This document shows positions 8,034 to 16,816 of a stretch of 64,000 nucleotides of DNA, one piece after another. Each line of letters begins with the position of its first letter. Positions within the stretch are counted from its first letter, which is position 1. Source of the DNA: an uncultured delta proteobacterium. Its GTDB lineage: Bacteria; Desulfobacterota; Desulfobulbia; Desulfobulbales; Desulfocapsaceae. Position numbers and translations under genes: made by a program. The DNA lies in NCBI GenBank assembly GCA_903875445.1, contig CAIQWD010000089.1, positions 1-64,000 on the forward strand. Direction: 5' to 3'. Below the pieces are notes generated by a model. That model saw only the letters and a list, made by a program, of their open reading frames with translations, was not told the origin of the DNA and did not search any database.

Positions 8034-8975
8034 GTGGGTCACGGTTACCAAGAAGTTTCTATGCTACCGAATGAATGGAAACTTCCATTAAATGTTGCTA
8101 TTGGAATACACGTCATGATCCTCTTGGCGGCGTTTTATCTTCCTGGCTTTTTTAAGGCAAAACCTAAATTTGCGGACATTTACACGGTGAGTCTGGTGAA
8201 TATTGCCGAACCGGTTGCGGCCCCACCTTCGGCCAAACCCCAGGCACCTGCGCCATCTCCTGCCAAAAAAATACAGGAATCTGCACCTCCCCCTCCTGCC
8301 CCGGCTCCGCCGAAGGCCAAAAAGGAAGCGCCGATTGCCGATATTCCACCCAAAATTGAACCTGCGCCAGTGCCGACACCCGCGCCGACACCGCAAAAAG
8401 CTATCTCACTCAAGCCACTCAAACAGAAGATCATTAAAGAGGTTAAAGAGCAGGACGTTCCACCAAAGAAAAATGACCAAGAACTGAAAAAAGTTCAAAA
8501 GCTAGCAGAGGCACTCAGAGAAGAATCCGTCTTAACGGAGAGAGCTCGAATTGCGCAGGAAGCCTTGGAAGAGGAACGGCGCGTTCTTACTCAAAGCAAT
8601 AAAGGTCGGATGACGCAAAGCGCTGAGTCAGCAGTTGGACCGCAAACTAACGCAGCGGCTCCTGCCGTTGGCGGAAGCAATACTCTACTTGAAAGTCAAT
8701 ATAACGCTGCTATTGCCAATCGACTTCAACAATTCTGGTCAATTCCTGAGAATTTGCAAAAAGATCCAAACGTAACCTCGATTGTGGTCATTACCATCAA
8801 AATTGATGGAGATATTGCTAACATGGTTTTTGAAAGCAAATCAGGAGATCCGCTATTTGATCAGTATGTCAGCAAAACAATTGAGAAAGCCAATCCTTTG
8901 CCGCCTATTCCACCGGCTTTGAAAAAGCTGCGGTATGAGGTAGGTGTTCGTTTCAAGCCAGGAAGCATTCAATAA
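8034..8975 (+). CDS. tolA: TolA/TonB-family energy transducer
   Basis: 313 aa: an N-terminal membrane anchor (about 20-42), a long Pro/Ala/Lys-rich periplasmic linker (about 60-145), a charged helical stretch, and a C-terminal TonB/TolA fold (about 220-313) with VTSIVVITIKIDGDI and FDQYVSKTIEKANPLPPIP. It reaches across the periplasm to outer-membrane partners. GTG 8034 gives the longest frame; ATG 8061 (nine codons on) is an equally good start. The TonB_C-type end could serve as TonB, but the tolQ-tolR-tolB setting supports TolA. Confidence 0.88.
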   Translation: MGHGYQEVSMLPNEWKLPLNVAIGIHVMILLAAFYLPGFFKAKPKFADIYTVSLVNIAEPVAAPPSAKPQAPAPSPAKKIQESAPPPPAPAPPKAKKEAPIADIPPKIEPAPVPTPAPTPQKAISLKPLKQKIIKEVKEQDVPPKKNDQELKKVQKLAEALREESVLTERARIAQEALEEERRVLTQSNKGRMTQSAESAVGPQTNAAAPAVGGSNTLLESQYNAAIANRLQQFWSIPENLQKDPNVTSIVVITIKIDGDIANMVFESKSGDPLFDQYVSKTIEKANPLPPIPPALKKLRYEVGVRFKPGSIQ

Positions 8976-9001
8976 CAACGTCCAATACTCCTATAACCGC
9001 C

Positions 9002-10300
9002 ATGATAAAACCCATGCTTAAAAAATTGTCACTAGTATCTTCATTGACTGTTTCTATCTTTCTGTGCTTGATCCACAGCGCGATCGCGGCAGACCGTGTA
9101 TATCTCGACATCTCCGCCCCCGAGATTCGCAAGATCAATATTGCCGTACCTTCGTTTCAAAATAAGAGCCTCAATGACCAAAAACAAAACCTCGGCAAAG
9201 AAATAGCAGATATTGTCGGCCAGGCTCTGCAGTTCCACGGGATCATTGCCATTATCCCTACTGAAAAATATGGCGAAAATCAATCGGCAGATTGGAAAAA
9301 ATTGGGTGCCGACTACACCATTTTAGGACAATATTCTCTTTCTGCCGACATACTCAAACTGGAAATGAGATTGCAGGATGTGGCGGGAGACGAAATCGTT
9401 ATGGGGAAGACATTCTCCGGCAGCATGGATCAAAAAAACCAGATGCTGTTTAAATTTTGTGACAGTGTCATAGAGGCATTAACCGGCAAACCGGGAATTG
9501 CCGCCACCCAAATCGCTTTCGTTAATAGAGATAATACTGTAAAAGAAGTATTTCTTACCGACATTTTAGGAAAAAGTCTCAGGCAGGTTACTCGTCATAA
9601 ACACCTCGTCGTCTCCCCGAGATTTGTCCCCGGTGGAACCTTTTTGTCTTACACCTCATACCACAGCGGTAATCAAAACCTGTATATCACCGACCTTCGC
9701 CAAGATAAGACCACCCAGGCACTTTCTCGACGTAAAGGCCTTAACCTTGCCCCTTCTTGGTCGGCAGACGGTGAGACTATGATTCTAACACTGTCCAAAG
9801 ACGGTAATCCCGATCTTTATCTTCTCGATAAAAAAGGGGAAATTATCGAACAATTAACTAATCATTCGGGCATTAATGTATCACCCGCCTGGTCTCCCGA
9901 TGGATCTACTGTCGTCTTCGTCTCGGATAGAACAGGAAAACCGCAATTGTTTGTCTTAGACATGCGAACAAGAAATGTTCGAAGATTAACATTTGAGGGC
10001 ACTGAAAACGCCGAACCGAGCTGGTCTCCAACAGAAAGCCTCATCGTGTATTCGAGCCTGCGTGACGGAGTATACCAGTTATTTACCGTAAACCCACAAA
10101 CCGGAGCTTCACCAAAACAACTCACCCACGATATGAGTAATCATGAAGCACCGAGCTGGTCCCCAGACGGCAACCAAATAATCTTTGCAAAACGTGATGG
10201 CAATAAACAGACCATTTACGGTATAATGAAAAACGGTTCTTTTGAACGAAAACTTTTTAACTTCCCGGGAAGCCAGACATATCCTCAATGGTCAAGATAA
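9002..10300 (+). CDS. tolB: Tol-Pal system periplasmic protein TolB
   Basis: 432 aa. A signal peptide ends at about SAIAA (residue 30), followed by the TolB N-terminal domain and a WD-like beta-propeller with repeats such as SPAWSPDGSTVVF, EPSWSPTESLIVY and APSWSPDGNQIIF. It works in the periplasm with Pal and outer-membrane proteins. ATG 9002 and ATG 9014 are both possible starts; either keeps the signal peptide. In many proteobacteria pal follows tolB directly, but here a TPR lipoprotein follows. Confidence 0.95.
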   Translation: MIKPMLKKLSLVSSLTVSIFLCLIHSAIAADRVYLDISAPEIRKINIAVPSFQNKSLNDQKQNLGKEIADIVGQALQFHGIIAIIPTEKYGENQSADWKKLGADYTILGQYSLSADILKLEMRLQDVAGDEIVMGKTFSGSMDQKNQMLFKFCDSVIEALTGKPGIAATQIAFVNRDNTVKEVFLTDILGKSLRQVTRHKHLVVSPRFVPGGTFLSYTSYHSGNQNLYITDLRQDKTTQALSRRKGLNLAPSWSADGETMILTLSKDGNPDLYLLDKKGEIIEQLTNHSGINVSPAWSPDGSTVVFVSDRTGKPQLFVLDMRTRNVRRLTFEGTENAEPSWSPTESLIVYSSLRDGVYQLFTVNPQTGASPKQLTHDMSNHEAPSWSPDGNQIIFAKRDGNKQTIYGIMKNGSFERKLFNFPGSQTYPQWSR

Positions 10301-10337
10301 ACACTCTGACATTATTTCTACAACAGGCTACAAGATC

Positions 10338-11435
10338 ATGAAGAAATTCGTTATTAATATCCTTTTGATTATGGCGGTCGTTCCATTCCTCGTTCAATGC
10401 GCATCACAAAACGATGTCGAAGAACTTCGCTATCAATTACGCATTGTCAATAAAAAGCTGGAGGACATGAAATCAACGACAGTCCCGCTGCAGAAGAAAC
10501 AAGCTGCGGCTTCCGGGCAAATGGATCAGTTTGAGAAAGAAATTAATGAGCTCAAAGGACAGCTGGATGAAACCCAACATTACAATCAAAAGCTAAAAGA
10601 ACAAAACAAAGAATTGGAAACATCAATTTCCAATGTAGCCCAAGTGGAAGCTGCAAAACGAGAAGAGGCAATACGCCGTTTTGAGGAGTCACAACGAGAA
10701 AAAGAATCAAAACTTGCAGAAAAAATGAATCAACAGCAGGAAAGTGTAAAAGCTATCCAAGAAGCCCGTCTCAAAGAAGCAGAACGTAAGGCAAAAGAAA
10801 CTGCACTCATGGCGGAACTCGCAAAGAAAAAAACTCAAACCGCTAATCCTGCTGTTCAGCCTGAAGGGAGTAGTACCAAGCAAGTCCCGGTTGACAAGAA
10901 AAAGGAGAAAAAGGATGCCGCCGCTAGCGATGCATCTGATGCTGGAGAAACTGTAGCTAAACAGGCTGCACCAGCGACTGCCAAAGAGAAATCTGCCCCC
11001 CAGTCGACCACCAAGGAAAAGTCCAGCCAATCGACACAACCACCACCAGCCTCGGCAGCAATGGGTGAACCAGCCGACAATAACATGAAAAAGGCGCAAA
11101 AACTGTTTGAGAAGAACAGCTTCGCCGAGGCACTGCCGATCTTTGAACAGATCGCCGGAAATTCATCTTCAGGCGATGCCGTGGAGGCCAGATACATGAT
11201 GGGGGAATGTCTCTTTAATCAGAAAGAATATGATAAAGCTATAATGCAGTATCAGAAAATTATTTCACAATCTTCCGGACATGAGAAGGCACCGGCTGCC
11301 ATGCTGAAACAAGGGATGGCCTTTGAAAAGCTTGCAGACAAAGAGACTGCTAAGGTGATTTACAAAAAACTCCTAAAAAAACACGGTTCTTCTCGGGAAG
11401 CAAGTATTGCCCAGGAACGTCTTGGCAAACTTTAG
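10338..11435 (+). CDS. CpoB/YbgF-like lipoprotein with coiled coil and TPR repeats
   Basis: 365 aa from ATG 10338; the frame is open upstream into tolB, but only this start gives a lipoprotein signal (MKKFVINILLIMAVVPFLVQ then Cys). After the lipobox (FLVQC) come a long Lys/Glu/Gln-rich coiled coil (about 25-170), a low-complexity Ala/Lys/Ser stretch, and a C-terminal TPR region of about three units (from KAQKLFEKNSFAEALPIFEQ to the end). CpoB coordinates outer-membrane constriction with peptidoglycan synthesis. It differs from E. coli CpoB in being lipidated and in lying directly after tolB; no OmpA-like Pal domain is present. It may tether the Tol complex, but that is inference. Confidence 0.8.
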   Translation: MKKFVINILLIMAVVPFLVQCASQNDVEELRYQLRIVNKKLEDMKSTTVPLQKKQAAASGQMDQFEKEINELKGQLDETQHYNQKLKEQNKELETSISNVAQVEAAKREEAIRRFEESQREKESKLAEKMNQQQESVKAIQEARLKEAERKAKETALMAELAKKKTQTANPAVQPEGSSTKQVPVDKKKEKKDAAASDASDAGETVAKQAAPATAKEKSAPQSTTKEKSSQSTQPPPASAAMGEPADNNMKKAQKLFEKNSFAEALPIFEQIAGNSSSGDAVEARYMMGECLFNQKEYDKAIMQYQKIISQSSGHEKAPAAMLKQGMAFEKLADKETAKVIYKKLLKKHGSSREASIAQERLGKL

Positions 11436-11456
11436 TTTCCCACCAAAAATGAAACC

Positions 11457-12197
11457 TTGAAGGTCCGACTCGATCAACTTTTGTGCGATTGCAACCTGGT
11501 GTCATCCCTTGAAACAGCCCGAGCGATGATAGGTGCCGGTCAGGTGTATATTGACGATAGAATAGCCGACAAACCAGGTTCTTTGTATCCCACTACCGCT
11601 AACATTCGTTTCAAGGAGCGCTGCCCATATGTTTCCCGAGGCGGTCTCAAATTGGAAAAAGGTCTTGTTCATTTTCGCATTAATCCGGAAAATTGGACCT
11701 GTATAGACATTGGCGCATCGACAGGGGGCTTTACTGACTGCCTTCTCCAGCATAATGCGCGCAAAGTTTATGCCATCGATGTCGCCTACGGACAACTGTC
11801 CTGGAAAATCCGACAAAATTCGAAAGTTGTTGTCTTAGAACGATTTAACGCCCGTAACATATCAAGGGAAGATATTCATCAAGAAGAGATTAACCTCGCA
11901 GTGATGGACGTGTCGTTTATTTCCATTACTGCCTTGCTTCCCTCTCTGGTACGCCTTTTCCAAAAGCAGGTCACGATTCTTGCCCTTATAAAACCACAAT
12001 TTGAACTCCCTAGAGATTCAGTGGGCAATGGAGGTGTTGTAACTGACCCCACCTTGCATCAACAAGCTACTGAGAAAATCCAACATTTTATCGAAGGACT
12101 AGAGTTGATCAGCCTGGGAGTTATCCCCTCGCCCATTCTCGGCCCCAAAGGTAATCGAGAATTCCTAATCTTGATTACCTCCCGCCCATCCTTTTAG
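11457..12197 (+). CDS. tlyA: TlyA-family rRNA ribose methyltransferase (S4 and FtsJ domains)
   Basis: 246 aa. An N-terminal S4 RNA-binding domain (about 1-62, starting KVRLDQLLCD) is followed by a Rossmann methyltransferase with the SAM motif DIGASTGGFTD and the downstream LIKPQFEL. TlyA proteins make 2'-O-methylcytidine in rRNA; older notes call them haemolysins. The start is TTG 11457, because the nearby ATG at 11449 closes after three codons. It lies 21 bases after the CpoB-like gene and may be cotranscribed with the tol genes. A shared bidirectional hairpin follows. Confidence 0.9.
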   Translation: MKVRLDQLLCDCNLVSSLETARAMIGAGQVYIDDRIADKPGSLYPTTANIRFKERCPYVSRGGLKLEKGLVHFRINPENWTCIDIGASTGGFTDCLLQHNARKVYAIDVAYGQLSWKIRQNSKVVVLERFNARNISREDIHQEEINLAVMDVSFISITALLPSLVRLFQKQVTILALIKPQFELPRDSVGNGGVVTDPTLHQQATEKIQHFIEGLELISLGVIPSPILGPKGNREFLILITSRPSF

Positions 12198-12234
12198 GAG
12201 TGTTTCAAAAGAATTGGCCTCATCCCTTTTTCAA

Positions 12235-12282
12235 CATAAAAAAAGGAGGGCGGTTACTAAAAAAGTAACCACTCTCCTTTAT
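12235..12282. terminator. Bidirectional Rho-independent terminator between tlyA and ppaC
   Basis: The stem is formed by AAAGGAG...GGTTAC (12242-12257) and GTAACC...CTCCTTT (12265-12280), with an A-rich loop. On the minus strand, downstream of ppaC, it is followed by a run of T residues (12235-12243 read in reverse). On the plus strand the stem ends in TTT only, so it is best supported as the ppaC terminator. Confidence 0.75.
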
Positions 12283-12311
12283 AGTCAAATACCAAGAAAA
12301 GACTTGGATTG

Positions 12312-13241
12312 TTAGCAACCAAAAGCTTTCTGTAAATTGGGAATGGTTTGCTTTTTGCGGCTCATCATTCCGGGAATCCACATTGAATTACCGGTAAGTT
12401 TGGTACCGAATGCTTTTTCGATCAATGCGGGGTCATCGGAGAGCACCACCAATTCGGTTCCTTCTTTCACTACGTCAGTGAGCATGAGCAATACGGAATG
12501 GCGACCATCGGCTTTGACTGCTTCCATTGCCTTCACGAGATCTGCACGGACATCGGCAACCTGATCAAGCGCGGCAAGCTCCAACTGGCCGACACCGACT
12601 TTGCTGCCTTTCATATCGAAATCTTTGTAATCGCGGAACAATAAGTCTTTTGCAGGAATTCCGGCAACCGCTGATTTGGCTTTGAGCATTTCCATGAAAA
12701 GTTCATCGGTATTGCCGACACCCGCAACAACTTTAAGATCTTTTACCGCTGCTTTATCAGCATCGGTGCAGGTGGGGGATTTGAAATTAACGGTGTCGCT
12801 AAGGATAGCTGCCAGCATGCCGCCTGCAATATTTTTGGGGATGGCAATACCTGCTTCCTTAAACATTTTGTTTAATACAGTCCCAGTACAACCAACCGGC
12901 TCAGCTCGGAACAAAATAGGACTATTGGTGGTTACATCACCAATTTTATGATGATCAACAACGGCAACCAATGTTGCTGCAGTCAAATTAGCCGGACCTT
13001 GAGCGATGTCACTGAAATCAACCAAAGCAATTTCTTTCCCAGCTGCATCAGTTAGCAGTTCAGGAGCGGCAAGGCCAAAACGCTTGAGAACTGTGGTTGA
13101 TTCAGGGTTGAGATCTTTTGCAGCTATCTGCATACAGGCTTTTGCTTCCATTCCCTGGGCAGTCAGCAGGGCGGCAAAGGCGATTGCAGAAGTTACGGAA
13201 TCGGTATCAGGATTTGCATGTCCAACAACAGAAATAGCCAT
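12312..13241 (-). CDS. ppaC: Manganese-dependent inorganic pyrophosphatase (DHH family, family II)
   Basis: 309 aa, the usual length. The metal and active-site motifs are clear: GHANPDTDS (His8, Asp12, Asp14), VDFSD (Asp75), DHH at 96-98, and the C-terminal substrate motif SRKKQ. It hydrolyses pyrophosphate to phosphate in the cytoplasm and so pulls biosynthetic and activation reactions forward. ATG 13241 has GGAGG 8 bases upstream. It is a single gene with its own terminator. Family II enzymes without CBS domains, as here, are common in sulfate reducers and Gram-positives. Confidence 0.95.
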   Translation of the reverse strand: MAISVVGHANPDTDSVTSAIAFAALLTAQGMEAKACMQIAAKDLNPESTTVLKRFGLAAPELLTDAAGKEIALVDFSDIAQGPANLTAATLVAVVDHHKIGDVTTNSPILFRAEPVGCTGTVLNKMFKEAGIAIPKNIAGGMLAAILSDTVNFKSPTCTDADKAAVKDLKVVAGVGNTDELFMEMLKAKSAVAGIPAKDLLFRDYKDFDMKGSKVGVGQLELAALDQVADVRADLVKAMEAVKADGRHSVLLMLTDVVKEGTELVVLSDDPALIEKAFGTKLTGNSMWIPGMMSRKKQTIPNLQKAFGC

Positions 13242-13274
13242 TAGTGTTCCTCCATGTGTGTTTTAGTAATGATA

Positions 13275-13303
13275 GTTATAAACTATAAAATATTGCACGT
13301 TAA
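13275..13303 (-). promoter_or_regulatory. Candidate promoter of ppaC
   Basis: On the minus strand a TTAACG hexamer (13298-13303) is followed after 17 bases by TATAAC (13275-13280), a fair sigma-70 match in the right place for ppaC. A small dyad (ATAGTT at 13272-13277 and AACTAT at 13281-13286) overlaps the -10. The rest of the 262-base gap up to 13503 is AT-rich, and I see no gene in it. Confidence 0.4.
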
Positions 13304-13503
13304 TAGTGAGTTCCCAAGCGAATTAGACATATCAAAATAGTGTTTTCGGCGAGTTGAGTCAAGCAATAAAAACATTTGTGCAATCTCTTCAGCCAATAAT
13401 TCGACATAAAAATTCTCTCTCGTGACTTTAGCTGAACTATGGAGTATCTTTTATTAGTCACTGTCGACTTCTCTTTTTAGTTTGATTCAATTGTCTTATC
13501 GCC

Positions 13504-14541
13504 ATGAAAGATCCACATCGTCCGGATCAACCTCGATCTCGAGTAAAATCCGGATCAAAAAGAACTTTGTTTTTTTTGATAGCATTGGTCGTTGCTTTCA
13601 CCAGTAGCATTTTTCTTTTCATGAAGTACAAACACCCTGAACTTATTAATAATTTTGCTCAAAATAAACACACTTCTTCGACCAATCAAGCTCCCATTGC
13701 ATCGCAAAACCCTAATGAAAATTCAAAGACAGTCGAATCCAGCCAAACGATAGCCTCCCGAAGTCGATCGACAGTTCCTGGTGCCAACGATATCGTCCCG
13801 CAATCCGATCTTCAATTGAAAAACGAGACTGCTTCACAAAATCTTGCAGGTATACCGAAAGATGAAGCATCGATATCAAAAAAGACATCAGCTCAACAGG
13901 TAAAAGGAGATCCATATCAGCATGCTGTAGATGAATTAATTGCCTTTTATTCTCATCTTGACCAACAGCCGTATATGCAGGACTTCCATTTAAAAGAACC
14001 AAGCAAAAAACATTTCTCCAAACTGTTACAGGCTCTTATCGATAACCCACCTTCGGTTACCAGAGAAACTGATGATTATTTTACTCTGTTGAAAAATACC
14101 GCTCATTTCTATCGAATCTTGGGCAAGGACAACATATTGATCCTGAAAGGAATTCTTGACCGAGAAAAGGACTCTTTTGAAAATATTCTTAAGACATTTT
14201 ATACTCTTACCGATCATCCTGAGTATCTAAAAAAAGAATTTTCCTTGACCATTCCAAAGGATAATTTGTACGATTATGCCGGTTTTTTCCTCAATACCAT
14301 TGGCGGACGTCTCTATCTCTTTCGACGTGATTCGGCTTCGCGCATGACAATAAGCTATTATGCGGTGTTGATTATTGACAAAGCAAATCGACAAGGCAAC
14401 AGCCGACTCGGCATTGATCTTCGACCCGCTATTGACTCGCTCATTGAAGAAATAGAAAATACGGGTAATAATTTGAAATTCAAAGAGGAGTACTTGGACA
14501 CCCTCTATGATTTAAAAGAAAACTACGGAAATCGAGACTAA
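13504..14541 (+). CDS. Membrane-anchored protein of unknown function
   Basis: 345 aa; I do not recognise a family. A basic N-terminus is followed by one transmembrane helix (about 19-40), a Ser/Thr/Asn/Gln-rich low-complexity region (about 50-130), then a mainly helical globular domain (about 135-345) rich in Tyr, Leu and charged residues, with no Cys. This suggests an inner-membrane protein with the domain in the periplasm. ATG 13504 is the first good start. It has no close partner: ppaC is divergent and the next gene begins 150 bases later. The fold is intact and codon use is like its neighbours, so it is likely a real gene. Confidence 0.6.
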   Translation: MKDPHRPDQPRSRVKSGSKRTLFFLIALVVAFTSSIFLFMKYKHPELINNFAQNKHTSSTNQAPIASQNPNENSKTVESSQTIASRSRSTVPGANDIVPQSDLQLKNETASQNLAGIPKDEASISKKTSAQQVKGDPYQHAVDELIAFYSHLDQQPYMQDFHLKEPSKKHFSKLLQALIDNPPSVTRETDDYFTLLKNTAHFYRILGKDNILILKGILDREKDSFENILKTFYTLTDHPEYLKKEFSLTIPKDNLYDYAGFFLNTIGGRLYLFRRDSASRMTISYYAVLIIDKANRQGNSRLGIDLRPAIDSLIEEIENTGNNLKFKEEYLDTLYDLKENYGNRD

Positions 14542-14692
14542 ACCCCGCCATACAAACCCAAGGAACTTGCCGATAACCTCTCAAACAATGCCAGTCGTGA
14601 AATGAGTGACGAAAAAATGGCTTACATAGGGTTTGCCATAGCCTGCAATGTGATATACAATATTATCACTCAGTTTAAAGCAGGGACAAATT

Positions 14693-15415
14693 ATGGAACT
14701 TTCTTCGACGTCTCATAGTGGGGCATCAGGTGATTTATCCACAATTTTAGGTGATTACCAGCTCCCGACGGGGATATCAACCAAGAAGACAAAGACTCTT
14801 GATGAGCAGAGTGGCCAAGATATTGTAACGCTCTCCCAAGAAGGGCAAAAGCTTGCGCGATCACATTCCTCCTCAGAAAAGAACAGCAATACGCGCGTTG
14901 GGACAAAGGCTGCAGAAAACTTGGATAACCAGCAAATTCAAGAGCTTCAGGAACTCAAGCAACGTGATGCAGAGGTTCGCACCCATGAACAGGCCCATCT
15001 CGCTGCGGCCGGACAATACTCTCGGGGTGGCCCTTCCTTTACTTATGAGAAAGGACCTGATGGTGTTTCTTACGCAGTTGGTGGCGAGGTCGAAGTAGAT
15101 CTCAGTAAGGAAAGAACCCCTGAAGCGACAATTTCCAAAATGCAAACCATTAAACGGGCTGCTCTCGCACCTGCATCTCCCTCTGCCGCGGATCGAAGTA
15201 TTGCTGCTTATGCAAGTAACATGGAATCTGAAGCAAGACAAGAAGTCCTTGTACAACGCCAGGAGAAGCTGCTTCATGCCGATACTGCGCAAAACCCCGC
15301 TGTTGGACAAATGGCACCTAATGAAAAGCAAAAATTCAGAAATACGCCACTTTTTCCTCCTCAAAACACAGTACGAACGATGATTGCATCATATCAACGA
15401 ATCGCCGGCTATTAG
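14693..15415 (+). CDS. Putative metalloprotease of the CJM1_0395/SprA-related family
   Basis: 240 aa. The central conserved block runs from LKQRDAEVRTHEQAHLAAAG through GPDGVSYAVGGEVEVD to the PASPSAADRSIA region, the pattern of the SprA-related family (PF12118 as I recall). HEQAH at about 101-105 fits an HExxH zinc motif, which is why members are called putative metalloproteases; activity is not shown. The N-terminal 90 residues are polar and probably disordered, and no signal peptide is seen. AGGGA precedes ATG 14693. The palindromic repeat copy B begins at its stop codon. Confidence 0.75.
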   Translation: MELSSTSHSGASGDLSTILGDYQLPTGISTKKTKTLDEQSGQDIVTLSQEGQKLARSHSSSEKNSNTRVGTKAAENLDNQQIQELQELKQRDAEVRTHEQAHLAAAGQYSRGGPSFTYEKGPDGVSYAVGGEVEVDLSKERTPEATISKMQTIKRAALAPASPSAADRSIAAYASNMESEARQEVLVQRQEKLLHADTAQNPAVGQMAPNEKQKFRNTPLFPPQNTVRTMIASYQRIAGY

Positions 15416-15465
15416 GGGCCGTTGCCAAATAACCAGTACATTTTATCCATTTCGTTACGGCTTCT
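15414..15465 (+). repeat. Palindromic repeat, copy B
   Basis: Starts AGGGGCCGTT and ends CGTTACGGCTTCT, with a middle AAATAACCAG shared (one change) with copy A in reverse orientation. It is a 52-base imperfect palindrome lying at the stop codon of the putative metalloprotease gene and before the M18 peptidase. Confidence 0.6.
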
Positions 15466-15493
15466 TTTGCCGGTTAACAACTAAAAACAATTA

Positions 15494-16816
15494 ATGAATT
15501 TCACTCCTTATAATAGCAATCTCTTTTCTTTTCTCTTTTCATCTCCTACCCCTTTCCATGCAGTCACAAACATTGAAAAACATCTTTTTCAACAGGGATT
15601 TATTGGCCTGCAAGAAAACGAACGTTGGCAGCTTACGCAAGGACATGGCTATTATCTCACCAGAGACAACGGAGCTGTCATAGCCTTCATCCTGGGAAGT
15701 GATGAATCATGCGAACAAGGTTTCAGGATGCTGGCGGCACATACCGACAGTCCATGCCTGCAGATCAAACCGCGGGCAGAGATAAGAGTAGGCTCTTATC
15801 TGCAGCTCGGCGTAGAAGTCTACGGAGGCAGTCTGCTCGCGCCTTGGTTTGATCGGGACCTATCATTAGCCGGACGCGTATGCTGCAGAATGAGCGATGG
15901 AAACCTGGGAGTGTATCTGGTTGATTTTCACCGTCCCCTGCTCACCATTCCCAGCATCGCCATCCATTTTGATCGTGATGCAAACAAAAACGGCGAAATA
16001 AACCAGCAAAAACATCTTCCACCGCTCCTTTCCCAGTCGGTCGATGGACAACTTCCTGACTTCACTACCCTTCTCTTGGCTCAAATACAACAAGAACACA
16101 AGAAAGCTGATGTTGCAGAAATCCTTTCCTTCGATATGTTTTGCTACGATTTTCAAGAACCTGCATATACTGGAGCAAAAAATGAGTTTATCAGCTCCGC
16201 CCGGCTCGATAATCTGCTAAGCTGTCACGCCGGGATGCTTGCCCTAGGTAAAGCAGAGCGAAGGAAAAATGTCCTTCTGTTCTGTGCCAATCACGAAGAA
16301 AATGGTTCAACCTCTGCTTCTGGAGCGCACGGTTCCTTCCTCGATTCGGTCTTGGAACGTATCATCACAGACCCCACCTCTCGACGGATAGCTCTCTGTA
16401 ATTCCTTTCTTGTATCCATGGACAATGCCCATGCCGCACACCCGAACTTTATGGAAAAAATCGATGCTGCCCATGAAATTCATCTTAATAAGGGACCGGT
16501 CATCAAACTTAATGCCAATCAACGATATGCCACCAACAGCATCAGTGCCGCCATCTTTAAAAATGTTTGCAAGGAGGCGGAAGTTATCCCCCAGGAATTT
16601 GTCATGCGCAGTGACTTGCCCTGTGGCAGCACAATAGGGCCGATAACCGCTGCCCGACTTGGTGTCAGAACTGTCGACATTGGTGCTGCCAGCTTGGCAA
16701 TGCACTCCATCCGCGAACATACAGGTGCCATGGATCCTTATCTCCTTTGCAAATCAATTGAACAGTTCCTCAGAAGCGAAGCGCACAGGAAAATAGTGAA
16801 TTATTGTGTGAGATGA
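15494..16816 (+). CDS. apeB: M18-family aminopeptidase (aspartyl aminopeptidase type)
   Basis: 440 aa, the usual length for bacterial M18 enzymes. Visible family marks are the N-terminal TPFHAV, the zinc-site AAHTDSPCLQIKP, HEENGSTSASGAHG, SMDNAHAAHPNF and the C-terminal SLAMHSIREHTG. It removes N-terminal residues from peptides in the cytoplasm as a large oligomer; acidic residues are preferred in related enzymes. ATG 15494 has no strong ribosome-binding site. Its stop overlaps the start of the lytic transglycosylase gene. Confidence 0.92.
   Translation: MNFTPYNSNLFSFLFSSPTPFHAVTNIEKHLFQQGFIGLQENERWQLTQGHGYYLTRDNGAVIAFILGSDESCEQGFRMLAAHTDSPCLQIKPRAEIRVGSYLQLGVEVYGGSLLAPWFDRDLSLAGRVCCRMSDGNLGVYLVDFHRPLLTIPSIAIHFDRDANKNGEINQQKHLPPLLSQSVDGQLPDFTTLLLAQIQQEHKKADVAEILSFDMFCYDFQEPAYTGAKNEFISSARLDNLLSCHAGMLALGKAERRKNVLLFCANHEENGSTSASGAHGSFLDSVLERIITDPTSRRIALCNSFLVSMDNAHAAHPNFMEKIDAAHEIHLNKGPVIKLNANQRYATNSISAAIFKNVCKEAEVIPQEFVMRSDLPCGSTIGPITAARLGVRTVDIGAASLAMHSIREHTGAMDPYLLCKSIEQFLRSEAHRKIVNYCVR

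Noticed and set aside
10242-10337. Upstream extension of the CpoB-like gene into tolB
   Set aside because: Although the frame is open, the lipoprotein signal starts exactly at ATG 10338 and the extension would bury it.
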